Below are positions 36,961 through 47,442 of a stretch of 64,000 nt of DNA, one piece after another. Below the pieces are notes generated by a model. It was not told the DNA's origin, ran no database searches, and saw nothing but the letters and a program-made list of their open reading frames with translations. How positions within the stretch are numbered: the first letter of the stretch is position 1; each line of letters opens with the position of its first letter. The position numbers were made by a program, and so were the translations under genes. The stretch is from contig NZ_NKRE01000001.1 in assembly GCF_002705925.1 (NCBI RefSeq), forward strand, positions 1,174,824 through 1,238,823, given 5' to 3'. Source of the DNA: Mycobacterium ostraviense. GTDB taxonomy: Bacteria > Actinomycetota > Actinomycetes > Mycobacteriales > Mycobacteriaceae.

Positions 36961-39168
36961 GTGATAAGCAATGATCGCTGGGTGACCGAAACCGAAACCA
37001 GTCCAGTCACAGAGGCGCAGCCGGACGAGAATGCATGGCATCAAGGCGACTCGGCACTGACGGCACCCCCGGCTGCGACGCCCGCGGCGATCACCGACCA
37101 GCTGCCCGAAGACCGCTACCTCAACCGCGAGCTGAGCTGGCTGGATTTCAATGCTCGGGTGCTGGCGCTTGCCGCCGACAACTCCATGCCGTTGTTGGAG
37201 CGAGCCAAGTTCCTGGCGATCTTCGCGTCCAACCTCGACGAGTTCTACATGGTTCGGGTGGCCGGTCTCAAACGCCGCAACGAAATGGGGCTGTCGGTGC
37301 GTTCAGCCGACGGTCTGACACCGCGTGAGCAGCTGGGCCGCATCGGCGAGCAGACCCAGCAGATCGCCGGCCGGCACGCGCGGGTGTTCCTCGATTCGGT
37401 GCTGCCGGCGCTCGGTGAAGAAGGTATTTACATCATCACCTGGGCCGATCTGAATGAGACTGAGCGCGAGCAACTGTCGATCTACTTCAACGAGCAGGTC
37501 TTCCCCGTCCTGACCCCGCTGGCTGTGGACCCCGCGCACCCGTTCCCGTTCGTCAGCGGGCTCAGCCTGAACCTGGCGGTCACCGTGCGCCAACCCGACG
37601 ACGGCGGTCAACACTTCGCCCGGGTCAAGGTGCCCGACAACGTCGACCGCTTTGTCGAGCTGGTCGGCCACAGCGATGCGGACGGGACAGAGGGGCAAAG
37701 GGTCCACCGGTTCCTGCCGGTGGAGGAGCTCATCGCGGCCTTCCTTCCGGTGCTGTTCCCGGGAATGGAAATCGTCGAGCATCACGCGTTCCGGATCACC
37801 CGCAACGCCGACTTCGAGGTCGAAGAGGACCGCGACGAGGATCTGCTGCAGGCGCTCGAACGGGAACTGGCGCGCCGCCGGTTCGGATCGCCGGTGCGGC
37901 TCGAAGTCGCCGACGACATGACCGAAGGCATGCTGGAGTTGCTGCTGCGCGAACTCGACGTCCATCCCGGTGACGTCATCGAGGTACCGGGGCTCCTAGA
38001 CCTGTCGTCGTTGTGGCAGATTTACGGCCTGGACCGTCCGGCGCTCAAAGACCGGACTTTCGTTCCGGCCACCCATCCCGCGTTCGCCGAGCGGGAAACA
38101 CCCAAGAGCATCTTCGCGACGCTGCGCGAAGGCGACGTGCTGGTGCACCATCCCTATGATTCGTTCTCCACCAGCGTGCAGCGGTTCATCGAGCAGGCCG
38201 CCGCTGATCCCGACGTGCTGGCGATCAAGCAGACGCTGTACCGCACCTCCGGGGATTCCCCGATTGTCCGGGCTTTGATTGACGCGGCCGAAGCGGGCAA
38301 GCAGGTGGTCGCGCTGGTCGAGATCAAGGCCCGCTTCGACGAGCAGGCCAACATTCGGTGGGCACGGCAACTCGAGCAGGCCGGCGTGCACGTGGCTTAC
38401 GGGATCGTCGGACTCAAGACCCACTGCAAGACCGCGTTGGTCGTTCGCCGCGAGGGCCCGTTGATCCGGCGGTATTGCCATGTCGGGACCGGCAATTACA
38501 ACAGCAAGACCGCCCGGCTGTACGAGGACGTCGGCCTGTTGACGGCCGCGCCCGATATCGGAGCCGACCTGACCGACTTGTTCAATTCGCTGACCGGTTA
38601 CTCACGCAAGGTCTCCTACCGCAATCTGTTGGTGGCTCCGCATGGGATTCGCACCGGCATCATCGACCGCGTCGAGCGGGAAGTGGCTGCACACCGGGAA
38701 AGCGGTAACGGGCGCATCCGGCTCAAGATGAACGCCCTTGTCGACGAACAGGTCATCGACGCGCTCTACCGCGCATCGCGGGCGGGAGTGCCCACCGAGG
38801 TGGTGGTGCGCGGTATCTGCGCGTTACGCCCCGGCGCGGAAGGTTTCTCGGAAAACGTCACCGTGCGTTCCATTCTCGGCCGCTTCCTGGAACACTCGCG
38901 AATCCTGCATTTCCGCGCCATCGACGAGTTCTGGATCGGCAGCGCCGACATGATGCACCGCAATCTTGACCGGCGTGTTGAGGTGATGGCTCAGGTCAAG
39001 GATCCGCGGCTGACCGCACAGCTGGATGATTTGTTCGAGTCCGCGCTGGACCCGGCCACCCGCTGTTGGGAGCTGGGCCCGGACGGACAATGGACGGCGG
39101 CGCCCCAGGACGGCCGCAGTGTGCGCGACCACCAGGTATCGCTGATGGAGCGGCACCGCAGTCCCTGA
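36961..39168 (+). CDS. ppk: Polyphosphate kinase 1
   Basis: 735 residues from GTG 36961, which matches the start I remember for M. tuberculosis Ppk1; an open frame 33 bases longer exists. The N domain has [20 protein letters not shown], the H domain [20 protein letters not shown], and the catalytic C domains [37 protein letters not shown] with the phosphorylated His, [20 protein letters not shown] and [11 protein letters not shown]. It reversibly makes polyphosphate from ATP, part of stress and stringent responses. Followed by mutT1 as in Rv2984-Rv2985. Confidence 0.96.
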   Translation: MISNDRWVTETETSPVTEAQPDENAWHQGDSALTAPPAATPAAITDQLPEDRYLNRELSWLDFNARVLALAADNSMPLLERAKFLAIFASNLDEFYMVRVAGLKRRNEMGLSVRSADGLTPREQLGRIGEQTQQIAGRHARVFLDSVLPALGEEGIYIITWADLNETEREQLSIYFNEQVFPVLTPLAVDPAHPFPFVSGLSLNLAVTVRQPDDGGQHFARVKVPDNVDRFVELVGHSDADGTEGQRVHRFLPVEELIAAFLPVLFPGMEIVEHHAFRITRNADFEVEEDRDEDLLQALERELARRRFGSPVRLEVADDMTEGMLELLLRELDVHPGDVIEVPGLLDLSSLWQIYGLDRPALKDRTFVPATHPAFAERETPKSIFATLREGDVLVHHPYDSFSTSVQRFIEQAAADPDVLAIKQTLYRTSGDSPIVRALIDAAEAGKQVVALVEIKARFDEQANIRWARQLEQAGVHVAYGIVGLKTHCKTALVVRREGPLIRRYCHVGTGNYNSKTARLYEDVGLLTAAPDIGADLTDLFNSLTGYSRKVSYRNLLVAPHGIRTGIIDRVEREVAAHRESGNGRIRLKMNALVDEQVIDALYRASRAGVPTEVVVRGICALRPGAEGFSENVTVRSILGRFLEHSRILHFRAIDEFWIGSADMMHRNLDRRVEVMAQVKDPRLTAQLDDLFESALDPATRCWELGPDGQWTAAPQDGRSVRDHQVSLMERHRSP

Positions 39169-39249
39169 CACCGGTTGGCGACTCCCGCTGATTTGTGCCA
39201 CATCCACGACCGCGAGCGGCCCAGGCCGAATTGACCTGCAGGAGTTAAC

Positions 39250-40188
39250 GTGTCGATCCCTAGCACGTCCGCCCGCCGATGCACGGAGGGCAGGATCGTG
39301 TATGCCGCCGGCGCGGTGTTGTGGCGTCCGGGAAAGGCCGAGGGAGCAGTCGAGATTGCCGTGATCCACCGTCCCCGTTACGACGATTGGTCACTACCCA
39401 AGGGCAAGGTGGATCCCGGGGAAACGACAGCGGTGGCGGCGGTGCGTGAGGTGTTCGAGGAGACCGGCCAGCAGGTGCACCTGAGCCGGCGTCTGACCAT
39501 GACTAGCTACCCAATCGACCAAGGTGTCAAGAAGGTCTACTACTGGGCTGCGCGCCGCATCGGCGGGGAATTCGTTCCCGGTAGCGAAGTCGACGATCTG
39601 GTCTGGTTGCCGATCGCCAGCGCCATGGCGCGGCTTGACTATGCACAAGATCGAAAGGTCTTGCGCCGGTTCGCCAAACAGCCGGCGGATACCAAGACGG
39701 TGCTGGTGGTCCGGCACGGCACCGCCGGCAGCAAGTCCCGCTTCCGCGGCGACGACACCAAACGACCGCTGGACAAGAAAGGACGTGCGCAGGCGGAGGC
39801 GCTTGTCGGGCAGTTACTGGCCTTCGGCGCCAGCACCATCTACGCCGCCGACCGGCTGCGCTGCCATCAGACGGTGCAGCCGCTCGCCGAGGAACTGGGC
39901 GTGAGCATTCACAACGAACGTGCGCTCACCGAGGAGTCCTACGCCAAGAACCCCAAACGTGGCCGACATCGGGTGCTGCGGATCGCCGCGCAGCCGGGGA
40001 CGCCGGTGATCTGCACGCAGGGCAAGGTAATTCCGGATCTCATCGCGTGGTGGTGCGAGCGCGACGGCGTGCGCCCGGACAAGTCCCGCAACCACAAAGG
40101 CAGCACCTGGGTGCTTTCGCTCTCCCGCGGGCGGCTCATTGCGGCCGACCATATCGGCGGCGCGCTGGCCGCCAACGTGCGGGCCTAA
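39250..40188 (+). CDS. mutT1: Nudix hydrolase fused to a histidine phosphatase domain (MutT1)
   Basis: 312 residues from GTG 39250 after an AGGAG ribosome site. The N-terminal Nudix domain has the box [20 protein letters not shown] (about residues 48-67). The C-terminal half is a histidine phosphatase fold with [16 protein letters not shown] (RHG motif) and [20 protein letters not shown]. The two-domain form is typical of mycobacterial MutT1, which hydrolyses 8-oxo-(d)GTP and related diphosphates to prevent mutation. A strong terminator follows. Confidence 0.95.
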   Translation: MSIPSTSARRCTEGRIVYAAGAVLWRPGKAEGAVEIAVIHRPRYDDWSLPKGKVDPGETTAVAAVREVFEETGQQVHLSRRLTMTSYPIDQGVKKVYYWAARRIGGEFVPGSEVDDLVWLPIASAMARLDYAQDRKVLRRFAKQPADTKTVLVVRHGTAGSKSRFRGDDTKRPLDKKGRAQAEALVGQLLAFGASTIYAADRLRCHQTVQPLAEELGVSIHNERALTEESYAKNPKRGRHRVLRIAAQPGTPVICTQGKVIPDLIAWWCERDGVRPDKSRNHKGSTWVLSLSRGRLIAADHIGGALAANVRA

Positions 40189-40194
40189 CGCACA

Positions 40195-40234
40195 GATACC
40201 CTTTGGGCGGCGTCGCTGCCACCCAAAGGGTATC
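40195..40234. terminator. Bidirectional terminator between mutT1 and hupB
   Basis: Perfect 13-bp arms GATACCCTTTGGG (40195-40207) and CCCAAAGGGTATC (40222-40234) with a 14-base loop, placed between convergent stops at 40188 and 40249. Confidence 0.9.
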
Positions 40235-40248
40235 GGCGATGTACTGAC

Positions 40249-40908
40249 TTACTTGCGACCGCGCCTGGTGCTCGTCGTCTTCTTGGCCGGTGCCTTGGTG
40301 GCCGGCCGCTTCGCCGCCGCCTTCTTCGCCGGTGCCTTGGTGGCCGCCTTGCGCACCGGCGCCTTGGCGGCGGTCTTCTTCGCCGTTGCCTTGGTCGCCT
40401 TGGCGGGCGCCTTGGCGGGCGCCTTGGTCGCGGCCTTCTTGGCGGGCGCCTTGGTCGCGGCCTTCTTGGCGGGCGCCTTGGTCGCAGCCTTCTTGGCGGG
40501 CGCCTTGGTCGCAGCCTTCTTGGCGGGCGCCTTGGTCGCAGCCTTGCGCGCGGGTGCCTTCTTCGCCGCCTTCTTGGCGGCACTCGTCCCCACACCACGC
40601 TTCACGGCAGGGCCTTCCGCCGGGAGCTTTTGTGCGCCAGCCACAACCGCTTTGAATTGCGCGCCGGGCCGGAACGCCGGGACTGAAGTCGGCTTCACCT
40701 TTACCGTCTCGCCGGTCCGGGGATTGCGAGCCACGCGGGCCGCGCGGCGGCGCTGTTCGAAGACGCCAAATCCGGTAATGGTTACGCTGTCGCCCTTGTG
40801 CACGGCGCGCACAATGGTGTCGACGACATTCTCGACGGCGGCGGTCGCCTGGCGACGGTCCGAGCCCAATTTCTGTGTGAGCACGTCAATGAGCTCTGCT
40901 TTGTTCAT
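40249..40908 (-). CDS. hupB: Histone-like DNA-binding protein HU with H1-like tail
   Basis: 219 residues from ATG 40908. Residues 1-90 are the HU fold ([40 protein letters not shown] with the DNA-inserting arm; [20 protein letters not shown]). The rest is a lysine/alanine/proline tail like eukaryotic histone H1, with five tandem copies of the 9-residue unit KAATKAPAK, seen in the DNA as a 27-base repeat at about 40410-40550. It compacts DNA and influences growth and iron genes in mycobacteria. The number of repeats is expected to vary between strains. Confidence 0.96.
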   Translation of the reverse strand: MNKAELIDVLTQKLGSDRRQATAAVENVVDTIVRAVHKGDSVTITGFGVFEQRRRAARVARNPRTGETVKVKPTSVPAFRPGAQFKAVVAGAQKLPAEGPAVKRGVGTSAAKKAAKKAPARKAATKAPAKKAATKAPAKKAATKAPAKKAATKAPAKKAATKAPAKAPAKATKATAKKTAAKAPVRKAATKAPAKKAAAKRPATKAPAKKTTSTRRGRK

Positions 40909-41132
40909 CCAACCCTCCGAAGCTAGTGGTCCTCGTTAATGGAACCGACTAGTGGACACGGTAAACCTTTACCTGGCAAATTGCCAAGAGCCACGCGCAA
41001 TTTCGGGACCCCGGAACGGCAATTTTCGCAATCCGATTGCCGCCCTTGACCGGTGGCGCGGCCTCCAAATGAACCCGGCTTGCCCGCCTTACCCAGGGTT
41101 GCGGCCGCCGAAATTCCGTATCGATGGGCCCT

Positions 41133-41729
41133 TCACGAGCCGGGCAGAGTGCGCGGTTTCCACGCCGGGTAAGCCGCTTCATAAGACTCGATTTCGTCGA
41201 GTTTTCGCAGCGTAAGGGCTATATCGTCAAGGCCTTCAAGCAGTCGCCACGCGGTGTGGTCGTCAATCTTGAACGGCAGCACCACTGTTCCGGCGGTGAT
41301 ATTTCGATCTTGAAGATTGACAGTAATTTCCAACCCGGGACTCTGCTCGATGAGCTTCCAGAGAAGTTCGACGCCGTTTTGGTCGACTTCGGCCGCCAGC
41401 AGCCCCGCCTTGCCGGCGTTGCCGCGGAAAATGTCACCGAATCGAGACGAGATAACCACCCGGAATCCGTAGTCCATGAGCGCCCAGACCGCATGCTCGC
41501 GCGAGGATCCCGTGCCGAAGTCCGGCCCGGCGACCAAGACCGAGCCGCGGTCAAAGGGACTGAGGTTCAGCACGAACGACGGATCCGAACGCCAACTCGC
41601 AAACAAGCCGTCCTCGAAACCGGCTCGGGTGACGCGCTTCAGGAAGACCGCGGGGATGATCTGGTCGGTATCGACGTTGGACCGTCGCAGCGGCACACCA
41701 ATGCCGGTGTGAGTGTGAAAGGCTTCCAT
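41133..41729 (-). CDS. leuD: 3-isopropylmalate dehydratase small subunit
   Basis: 198 residues from ATG 41729. It starts [20 protein letters not shown] with [12 protein letters not shown], and has [20 protein letters not shown], the swivelling-domain loop that closes the active site. With LeuC it converts 2-isopropylmalate to 3-isopropylmalate in leucine synthesis. It lies 23 bp downstream of leuC. Confidence 0.96.
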   Translation of the reverse strand: MEAFHTHTGIGVPLRRSNVDTDQIIPAVFLKRVTRAGFEDGLFASWRSDPSFVLNLSPFDRGSVLVAGPDFGTGSSREHAVWALMDYGFRVVISSRFGDIFRGNAGKAGLLAAEVDQNGVELLWKLIEQSPGLEITVNLQDRNITAGTVVLPFKIDDHTAWRLLEGLDDIALTLRKLDEIESYEAAYPAWKPRTLPGS

Positions 41730-41752
41730 GCTGTTCCCCTAACCCGTTGAGT

Positions 41753-43186
41753 TCAATTCAAATCGACCGGCGCGGAAAGGGTGCCGCGAACAGCGGTCGC
41801 GGCGGCAACGGCCGGTGAAACCAAATGCGTACGGCCCCCTTTTCCCTGTCGCCCTTCGAAGTTGCGGTTGGACGTCGCGGCGCAGCGCTCCCCGGGAGCG
41901 AGCTGATCGGGATTCATTCCTAGGCACATCGAGCATCCCGCCTGGCGCCATTCGGCGCCTGCGGTGGCAAAGATCTCACCCAGGCCTTCTGCTTCGGCCT
42001 GCGCGCGAACCCGCATGGACCCCGGAACGATGAGCATCCGAACGCCCGGCGCCACCGTGCGGCCGCGCAGGACATCGGCCACCACCCGCAGGTCTTCAAT
42101 GCGGCCGTTGGTACACGACCCGACGAACACGGCGTCGACGGCGATGTCGCGCATTGCCGTTCCGGGCCGAAGGTCCATATAGGCCAATGCTTTCTCGGCA
42201 GCCTGCCGCTCCGCGTCATCGGTCATCAGCTCCGGGTCTGGCACCGCGCCGGCCAGCGGCACTCCTTGTCCGGGGTTGGTTCCCCAGGTGACATAGGGAC
42301 TCAACGAGGTGGCATCGAGGTACACCTCGGTATCGAAGACGGCCCCGGGGTCGGTCCGCAATTGTCGCCAATAGGCCACAGCGGCGTCCCACCGGTCACC
42401 GGTCGGCGCGTGCGGACGGCCGCGCAAGAACTCGTAGGTGGTTTCGTCCGGTGCCACCATGCCGGCTCGGGCACCGGCTTCGATGCTCATGTTGCAGATC
42501 GTCATGCGAGCTTCCATGGACAGCGATTCGATGGCGGCGCCCCGGTATTCGATGACATGACCCTGTCCGCCGCCGGTGCCGATCTTGGCGATCAGCGCCA
42601 GAATGATGTCCTTGGCCGATACGCCCGGCGGCAGTTGCCCTTCGACATTGACCGCCATGGTCTTGAACGGCCGCAGCGGCAGCGTCTGAGTTGCCAGCAC
42701 GTGCTCGACTTCGGAAGTGCCGATACCCATTGCCAACGCGCCGAATGCGCCGTGGGTCGAGGTATGGCTATCGCCGCAGACGATCGTCATTCCCGGTTGG
42801 GTGAGGCCCAATTGCGGTCCGACGACGTGCACGATGCCCTGCTCGATGTCGCCCATCGGATGCAGCCGGATGCCGAATTCGGCGCAGTTGCGCCGCAACG
42901 TCTCCACCTGGGTGCGCGAAACCGGGTCGGCGATCGGCTTGTCGATGTCGACGGTGGGCACGTTGTGGTCCTCGGTGGCAATGGTCAGGTCGGGACGCCG
43001 CACTCGGCGACCGGCCAGCCGTAGACCGTCGAACGCCTGCGGGCTGGTCACCTCGTGCACCAGATGCAGATCGATGTAGATCAGGTCGGGCCCGTCTCCT
43101 TGTTCAGAGGCGCCACCGGACACCACAACGTGGTCGTCCCAAACCTTCTCCGCCAACGTACGGGGCCTGCGAGTCTGAACTGCCAT
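41753..43186 (-). CDS. leuC: 3-isopropylmalate dehydratase large subunit
   Basis: 477 residues from ATG 43186 ([20 protein letters not shown]). Aconitase-type: [39 protein letters not shown], and the [4Fe-4S] ligands in [20 protein letters not shown] and [20 protein letters not shown]. It works with LeuD. Upstream frame extends through the intergenic operator, but that part is not family sequence. Divergent from the IclR regulator. Confidence 0.96.
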   Translation of the reverse strand: MAVQTRRPRTLAEKVWDDHVVVSGGASEQGDGPDLIYIDLHLVHEVTSPQAFDGLRLAGRRVRRPDLTIATEDHNVPTVDIDKPIADPVSRTQVETLRRNCAEFGIRLHPMGDIEQGIVHVVGPQLGLTQPGMTIVCGDSHTSTHGAFGALAMGIGTSEVEHVLATQTLPLRPFKTMAVNVEGQLPPGVSAKDIILALIAKIGTGGGQGHVIEYRGAAIESLSMEARMTICNMSIEAGARAGMVAPDETTYEFLRGRPHAPTGDRWDAAVAYWRQLRTDPGAVFDTEVYLDATSLSPYVTWGTNPGQGVPLAGAVPDPELMTDDAERQAAEKALAYMDLRPGTAMRDIAVDAVFVGSCTNGRIEDLRVVADVLRGRTVAPGVRMLIVPGSMRVRAQAEAEGLGEIFATAGAEWRQAGCSMCLGMNPDQLAPGERCAATSNRNFEGRQGKGGRTHLVSPAVAAATAVRGTLSAPVDLN

Positions 43187-43239
43187 CTCGGATTGCCTCG
43201 ATTCACTCAATAGCGGCTCACTGAACCACCGGGCTTTGT

Positions 43240-43254
43240 TCTCAGAATATGAGA
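43240..43254. promoter_or_regulatory. Candidate operator between leuC and the IclR-type regulator
   Basis: Inverted repeat TCTCA-GAATA-TGAGA in the 83-base divergent gap. A further TGAGAC occurs at 43271-43276. IclR-type regulators next to leuCD in actinobacteria (LtbR, NdgR) bind such gaps; whether this motif is theirs is inference. Confidence 0.45.
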
Positions 43255-43269
43255 CGCTAGTATCTTGAT

Positions 43270-43971
43270 GTGAGACAGCATAGCGGCATCGGCGTGCTCG
43301 ACAAAGCCGTGCGCCTGTTGCACGCGATCGCGGAATCTCCGTGCGGACTGGCCGAACTCTGTGACCGAACCGGCCTGCCGAGGGCCACCGCATACCGCCT
43401 GGCAGCCGCTCTCGAGGTGCATCGCCTGCTGGGACGCGACGAGGAAGGCCGGTGGCGTCTTGGTCCCGCGGTGTCCGAACTCGCGGCCCAAGTCAACGAT
43501 TCGCTGCTCGCCGCGAGCAACGGTGTGCTGCCGAAATTGCGCGAGACCACCGGCGAGAGCGTGCAGTTGTATCGCCGCGAGGGCACGACACGGGTCTGCG
43601 TGGCTGCGCTGGAACCGGCTGCGGGCCTTCGCGATACGGTTCCGGTTGGAGCGAGATTGCCGATGACGGCTGGCTCGGGGGCCAAAGTGCTGCTGGCCCA
43701 CAGTGACGCGGCGATCCAACAGGCGGTGTTGCCGAATGCGAAATTCGGCGAACGGGTGCTGGCCGACGTCCGCCGGCGCGGTTGGGCGCAAAGCGTGGCC
43801 GAACGGGAACCTGGGGTGGCAAGCGTTTCGGCGCCGGTGCGCGATCGCCGCGGCGTTGTGGTCGCCGCGATCTCGGTTTCCGGCCCCGTCGACCGGATGG
43901 GGCGGCGCCCGGGTGCGCGTTGGGCCGCCGACCTGTTGGCGGCGGCGGAGGAGATCACTCGCCGGCTCTAG
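43270..43971 (+). CDS. IclR-family transcriptional regulator (leuCD-adjacent, LtbR/NdgR-like)
   Basis: 233 residues from GTG 43270. The winged helix-turn-helix is at the N-terminus ([40 protein letters not shown]), followed by the effector domain ([56 protein letters not shown]). IclR proteins divergent from leuCD in Corynebacterium and Streptomyces control leucine and related synthesis. It probably regulates leuCD and itself. Rv2989c-type neighbour, here read rightward. Confidence 0.92.
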   Translation: MRQHSGIGVLDKAVRLLHAIAESPCGLAELCDRTGLPRATAYRLAAALEVHRLLGRDEEGRWRLGPAVSELAAQVNDSLLAASNGVLPKLRETTGESVQLYRREGTTRVCVAALEPAAGLRDTVPVGARLPMTAGSGAKVLLAHSDAAIQQAVLPNAKFGERVLADVRRRGWAQSVAEREPGVASVSAPVRDRRGVVVAAISVSGPVDRMGRRPGARWAADLLAAAEEITRRL

Positions 43972-44047
43972 CGGCCTTAACTCCGGAACGCCCACAACCG
44001 ACTGACGCCGCCGCGTGGGCGTCACGACCACCTGACACACTGACGCC

Positions 44048-44569
44048 ATGGGTACCAACCAGCGCGCGCAGATCGTCATGACCGAGGCAGAAATCACCGA
44101 CTTCGTCAACAAGAGCCGCACCGGCACGCTGGCCACCATCGGCCCGGATGGCCAGCCACACCTGACGGCCATGTGGTACGCGGTGGTCGACGGCGAAATC
44201 TGGCTGGAAACCAAGGCAAAGTCACAGAAGGCCGTCAACCTCAAGCGGGATCCTCGGGTGAGCTTCCTGCTCGAGGACGGCAACACCTATGACACGCTGC
44301 GCGGGGTGTCCTTCGAGGGCGTCGCGGAGATCGTCGACGAGCCCGACGCCCTGTTCCGCGTCGGAGTCAGTGTGTGGGAGCGTTACACCGGGCCCTATAG
44401 CGACGAACTGAGGCCCATGGTCGACCAGATGATGAACAAGCGCGTCGGCGTCCGCATCGTCAGTCACCGCACCCGCTCGTGGGACCACCGCAAACTGGGA
44501 CTGCCGCACATGCCGGTGGGTGGTTCAACCGCACCGACCGTGCTGGGGACCGGTGCGGCTGAAAAGTGA
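44048..44569 (+). CDS. F420/FMN-binding split-barrel oxidoreductase (Rv2991-like)
   Basis: 173 residues from ATG 44048. Split-barrel fold: FVNKSRTGTLATIGPDGQPH, AMWYAVVDGEIWLETKAKSQ, KAVNLKRDPRVSFLLEDGNT, then GVSFEGVAEIVDEPDAL. It belongs to the F420-dependent FDOR-B group and likely reduces an unknown substrate with F420H2. No M. tuberculosis Rv2990c equivalent lies between it and the IclR gene. Confidence 0.88.
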   Translation: MGTNQRAQIVMTEAEITDFVNKSRTGTLATIGPDGQPHLTAMWYAVVDGEIWLETKAKSQKAVNLKRDPRVSFLLEDGNTYDTLRGVSFEGVAEIVDEPDALFRVGVSVWERYTGPYSDELRPMVDQMMNKRVGVRIVSHRTRSWDHRKLGLPHMPVGGSTAPTVLGTGAAEK

Positions 44570-44575
44570 CTCCTG

Positions 44576-44648
44576 TAGCCCCGATGGGATTCGAACCCAC
44601 GCTACCGCCGTGAGAGGGCGGCGTCCTAGGCCGCTAGACGACGGGGCC
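44576..44648 (-). tRNA. tRNA-Glu (CTC)
   Basis: 73 bases on the minus strand. Acceptor GGCCCCG pairs with CGGGGCT and discriminator A. The anticodon stem CCGCC/GGCGG encloses CTCTCAC with anticodon CTC, and the T loop GGTTCGAATCC is intact. CCA is not encoded. It lies near gltX, its own synthetase. Confidence 0.95.
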
Positions 44649-44732
44649 AGAACCGATCCGAGCTGTCAGCATAGCTCACCGCGGTAAGCCCACCTAATCA
44701 CTCGGTGTCCGCTTCGTGTCAGTGAGACTTTG

Positions 44733-44804
44733 CTGGGGTACCAGGACTCGAACCTAGAATGGCTGAACCAGAATCAGCTGTGTTGCCAATTACACCATAC
44801 CCCA
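44733..44804 (-). tRNA. tRNA-Gln (CTG)
   Basis: 72 bases on the minus strand. Acceptor TGGGGTA pairs with TACCCCA, discriminator G. Anticodon stem GCTGA/TCAGC encloses TTCTGGT, anticodon CTG. T loop GGTTCGAGTCC is intact. CCA is not encoded. Many actinobacteria charge tRNA-Gln first with Glu by GltX, so the neighbourhood makes functional sense. Confidence 0.95.
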
Positions 44805-44960
44805 TCTGCCGCCTAAAACCGCTGGTCAGCGTGGTTTCTGGGAACCATAGCCAGGTCTCCGCGGACCGCTGCTGCCAGCCGTTGTAGGCCGACGTGCAGA
44901 CTACCAAAAACTAGCCCGGCCAGTCGCACGCCCGGGTTCTATTCTGCGCGACGCCGCATT

Positions 44961-46445
44961 CTAGGTGACCCGATCGCGCGCTGAACGAAGCCGCGCCAGG
45001 CTGCGGTCGCGGCCGAGCAGCTCCAATGATTCGAACAGCGGGGGGCTGACCGTGGTGCCGGTGGCGGCCACTCGGATCGGTCCGAATGCCTTGCGGGGTT
45101 TGAGATCCAGGCCTTCGATCAGCGCAGCCTTGAGGGCCTCCTCGATGTGGGCGGCGGTCCAGCCGGACACATCTTCGAGCGCGGCCACAGCCGTGGCGAG
45201 AACCGGAGCCGCGTCGGGACCCAGTTCCTTGGCGGCGGCTTTGGGGTCGATGGCGTACTGGTCGTCGCTGAGGAACTTCAGCAGATCCCACGCATCGCCG
45301 AGCACCACGATTCGGGTCTGCACCAGCTCGGCGGCCGTGGCGAACGCGGCGTCGTTCAATTCGATCCGATGGCCGTGCGCGTCCAGGTAATCGCGGAGCC
45401 GACGGGTGAAGTCTTCGACATCGAGCATCCGGATGTGCTCGGCGTTGAGGGCGTCGGCCTTCTTCTGGTCGAACCGCGCCGGATTCGAGTTCACGTCGGC
45501 CACGTCGAACGCCGCCACCATCTCGTCGAGGCTGAACAGATCGCGGTCGTCGGCGATCGACCAGCCGAGCAGCGCGAGGTAATTCAACAACCCTTCGGGA
45601 ATGAAGCCGCGGTCGCGCTGCGCGAACAGGTTCGACTGCGGGTCGCGTTTCGACAGCTTCTTGGTCCCCTCTCCCAATACCGTTGGCAGATGGGCGAATT
45701 CAGGAACGCGTTCGGCTACCCCGATCCGGATCAGCGATTGGTACAGCGCGAGCTGTCGCGGCGTCGACGGCAGCAGGTCCTCACCGCGCAGCACGTGCGT
45801 GATCTTCATCAACGCGTCGTCGCACGGGTTGACCAAGGTGTACAGCGGATCTCCGTTGGCGCGGGTCAACGCGAAGTCGGGCACCGAGCCGGCCGCGAAT
45901 GTGGTGGGCCCGCGGACCAAGTCGCTCCAGCTGAGATCGGTGTCGGGCATCCGCAGTCGCACCACCGGCTGACGACCCTCCGCCAGATATGCCGCGCGCT
46001 GGGGATCGGTGAGGTAACGGTCGAAATTGTCGTAGCCCAGCTTGGGGTTGCGGCCGGCGGCGATATGGCGGGCCTCGACCTCTTCGGGCGTCGAAAAGGC
46101 GTAGTAGGCCTCGTCTGCCGTGAGCAGCTGGGCGATGACATCGCGGTAGATTTCGGTGCGCTGTGACTGGCGGTATGGGCCGTAGGGTCCGCCGACCTCG
46201 GGCCCCTCGTCCCAGTTCAGGCCGAGCCAGCGCAACGCGTCGAGCAGTGCCAGATAGCTTTCCTCGCTGTCGCGCTGAGCGTCGGTGTCTTCGATGCGAA
46301 AGACGAAGGTGCCGCCCGTGTGACGAGCGTAGGCCCAGTTGAACAGCGCGGTGCGGACCATGCCGACGTGCGGAATACCGGTGGGCGACGGGCAGAATCG
46401 GACCCGAACGCGGGTTCCTTCTTCTTCAGGAGCAGCTGCAGTCAC
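44961..46445 (-). CDS. gltX: Glutamyl-tRNA synthetase
   Basis: 494 residues from GTG 46445. Class I synthetase: [20 protein letters not shown] with the HIGH-like [23 protein letters not shown], and the KMSKS-like KLSKRDP. The C-terminal alpha-helical anticodon-binding domain is complete. In mycobacteria, which lack glutaminyl-tRNA synthetase, it is usually non-discriminating and also charges tRNA-Gln for GatCAB. Its GTG overlaps the TGA of the FAH-family gene. Confidence 0.96.
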   Translation of the reverse strand: MTAAAPEEEGTRVRVRFCPSPTGIPHVGMVRTALFNWAYARHTGGTFVFRIEDTDAQRDSEESYLALLDALRWLGLNWDEGPEVGGPYGPYRQSQRTEIYRDVIAQLLTADEAYYAFSTPEEVEARHIAAGRNPKLGYDNFDRYLTDPQRAAYLAEGRQPVVRLRMPDTDLSWSDLVRGPTTFAAGSVPDFALTRANGDPLYTLVNPCDDALMKITHVLRGEDLLPSTPRQLALYQSLIRIGVAERVPEFAHLPTVLGEGTKKLSKRDPQSNLFAQRDRGFIPEGLLNYLALLGWSIADDRDLFSLDEMVAAFDVADVNSNPARFDQKKADALNAEHIRMLDVEDFTRRLRDYLDAHGHRIELNDAAFATAAELVQTRIVVLGDAWDLLKFLSDDQYAIDPKAAAKELGPDAAPVLATAVAALEDVSGWTAAHIEEALKAALIEGLDLKPRKAFGPIRVAATGTTVSPPLFESLELLGRDRSLARLRSARDRVT

Positions 46446-47239
46446 GACTTTCCTTTGCGCACTACGGGATTGGTAAGGGTGCCGATGCCTTCTACGGTGA
46501 TGGAGACGGTGTCACCGTCTCCGATGGGACCGACTCCGGCCGGCGTCCCGGTGAGAATGAGGTCTCCGGGCAGCAACGTCATGACCGCCGAGATCCATTC
46601 CACGATGGCGCCGATGTCGTGGATCATCAGCGACGTGCGGGCGTGCTGTTTGACTTCGCCGTTGACTTCGGTGCGCAGTTCGAGGTCGGCGGGATTCACG
46701 TCAGTGACGATCCACGGGCCGACCGGGCAAAATGTGTCGTGGCCTTTCGCCCGGGTCCATTGGCCGTCGGCCTTCTGCTGATCGCGGGCGGATACGTCGT
46801 TGGCGATGGTGTAGCCGAGGATGTTGTCAGCGGACTGGGCGGCTGGGACGTCCTTGCACGGCCGGCCGATCACTATCGCGAGCTCACCCTCGAAGTGAAC
46901 CGGTGATGCATTGGCGGGCAACCGAATCGGTACATTGGGACCGACGATTGCGGTGTTGGGTTTGAGGAATATGACCGGGTCGGCCGGAGCGGGGCCGGTT
47001 TGGCCGCCCATTTCGGCGATGTGGTCGGCGTAATTCTTGCCGACGCATACCACCTTGCTGGCAAGTATCGGAGCCAGCAGCCGGACATCGGCCAACGGCC
47101 AGGAGCGGCCGGTGAAGGTCGGCGTACCGAAGGGGTGTTCCGCAATCTCCCGGACGGTCATCCCCCCTGGGTCGTCTAGGGAGCCTTCGATGCTGACGAA
47201 CGCGACTCCGTCAGGACTGGCGATTCGACCAAGGCGCAT
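46442..47239 (-). CDS. Fumarylacetoacetate hydrolase-family protein (Rv2993c-like)
   Basis: 265 residues from ATG 47239. FAH fold: [57 protein letters not shown] with metal-binding Glu pair, and [14 protein letters not shown], ending with [20 protein letters not shown]. Relatives are 2-hydroxyhepta-2,4-diene-1,7-dioate isomerases, acylpyruvases or oxaloacetate decarboxylases. Which reaction applies here is not settled. Co-translated with gltX. Confidence 0.9.
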   Translation of the reverse strand: MRLGRIASPDGVAFVSIEGSLDDPGGMTVREIAEHPFGTPTFTGRSWPLADVRLLAPILASKVVCVGKNYADHIAEMGGQTGPAPADPVIFLKPNTAIVGPNVPIRLPANASPVHFEGELAIVIGRPCKDVPAAQSADNILGYTIANDVSARDQQKADGQWTRAKGHDTFCPVGPWIVTDVNPADLELRTEVNGEVKQHARTSLMIHDIGAIVEWISAVMTLLPGDLILTGTPAGVGPIGDGDTVSITVEGIGTLTNPVVRKGKS

Positions 47240-47255
47240 TCGGATGAGCCTAACG

Positions 47256-47350
47256 ACGGTCGCGAGCCCGGCGCAGCCGGGCGCTGCGGGCCGTCGTCAT
47301 CGGACCCAGACGGTCGCGAGCCCGGCGCAGCCGGGCGCTGCGGGCCCGGC
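47256..47350. repeat. Two 54-bp-spaced direct repeats, MIRU-like
   Basis: The segment ACGGTCGCGAGCCCGGCGCA begins at 47256 and again at 47310; both continue into GCCGGGCGCTGCGGG, then differ. The same core appears six times at 54141-54470. They lie in the divergent gap between the FAH gene and the first MFS gene. Confidence 0.85.
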
Positions 47351-47442
47351 TGACCGCTGGTCTGCACAAGCCCGTGAATCCCCGGGTAATTGCTCGACAA
47401 CAGAAGGCACCCGAGCAATGACATCTGTGCGAGCATGGCTTG

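Noticed and set aside
40139-40939. 266-codon plus-strand frame over hupB
   Set aside because: Antisense of the hup[10 protein letters not shown] repeats; only low-complexity Ala/Leu/Val repeats.
46442-47239. Assigning the FAH-family gene a specific degradation step
   Set aside because: The fold is clear but several unrelated reactions share these motifs, and no pathway partners are nearby.
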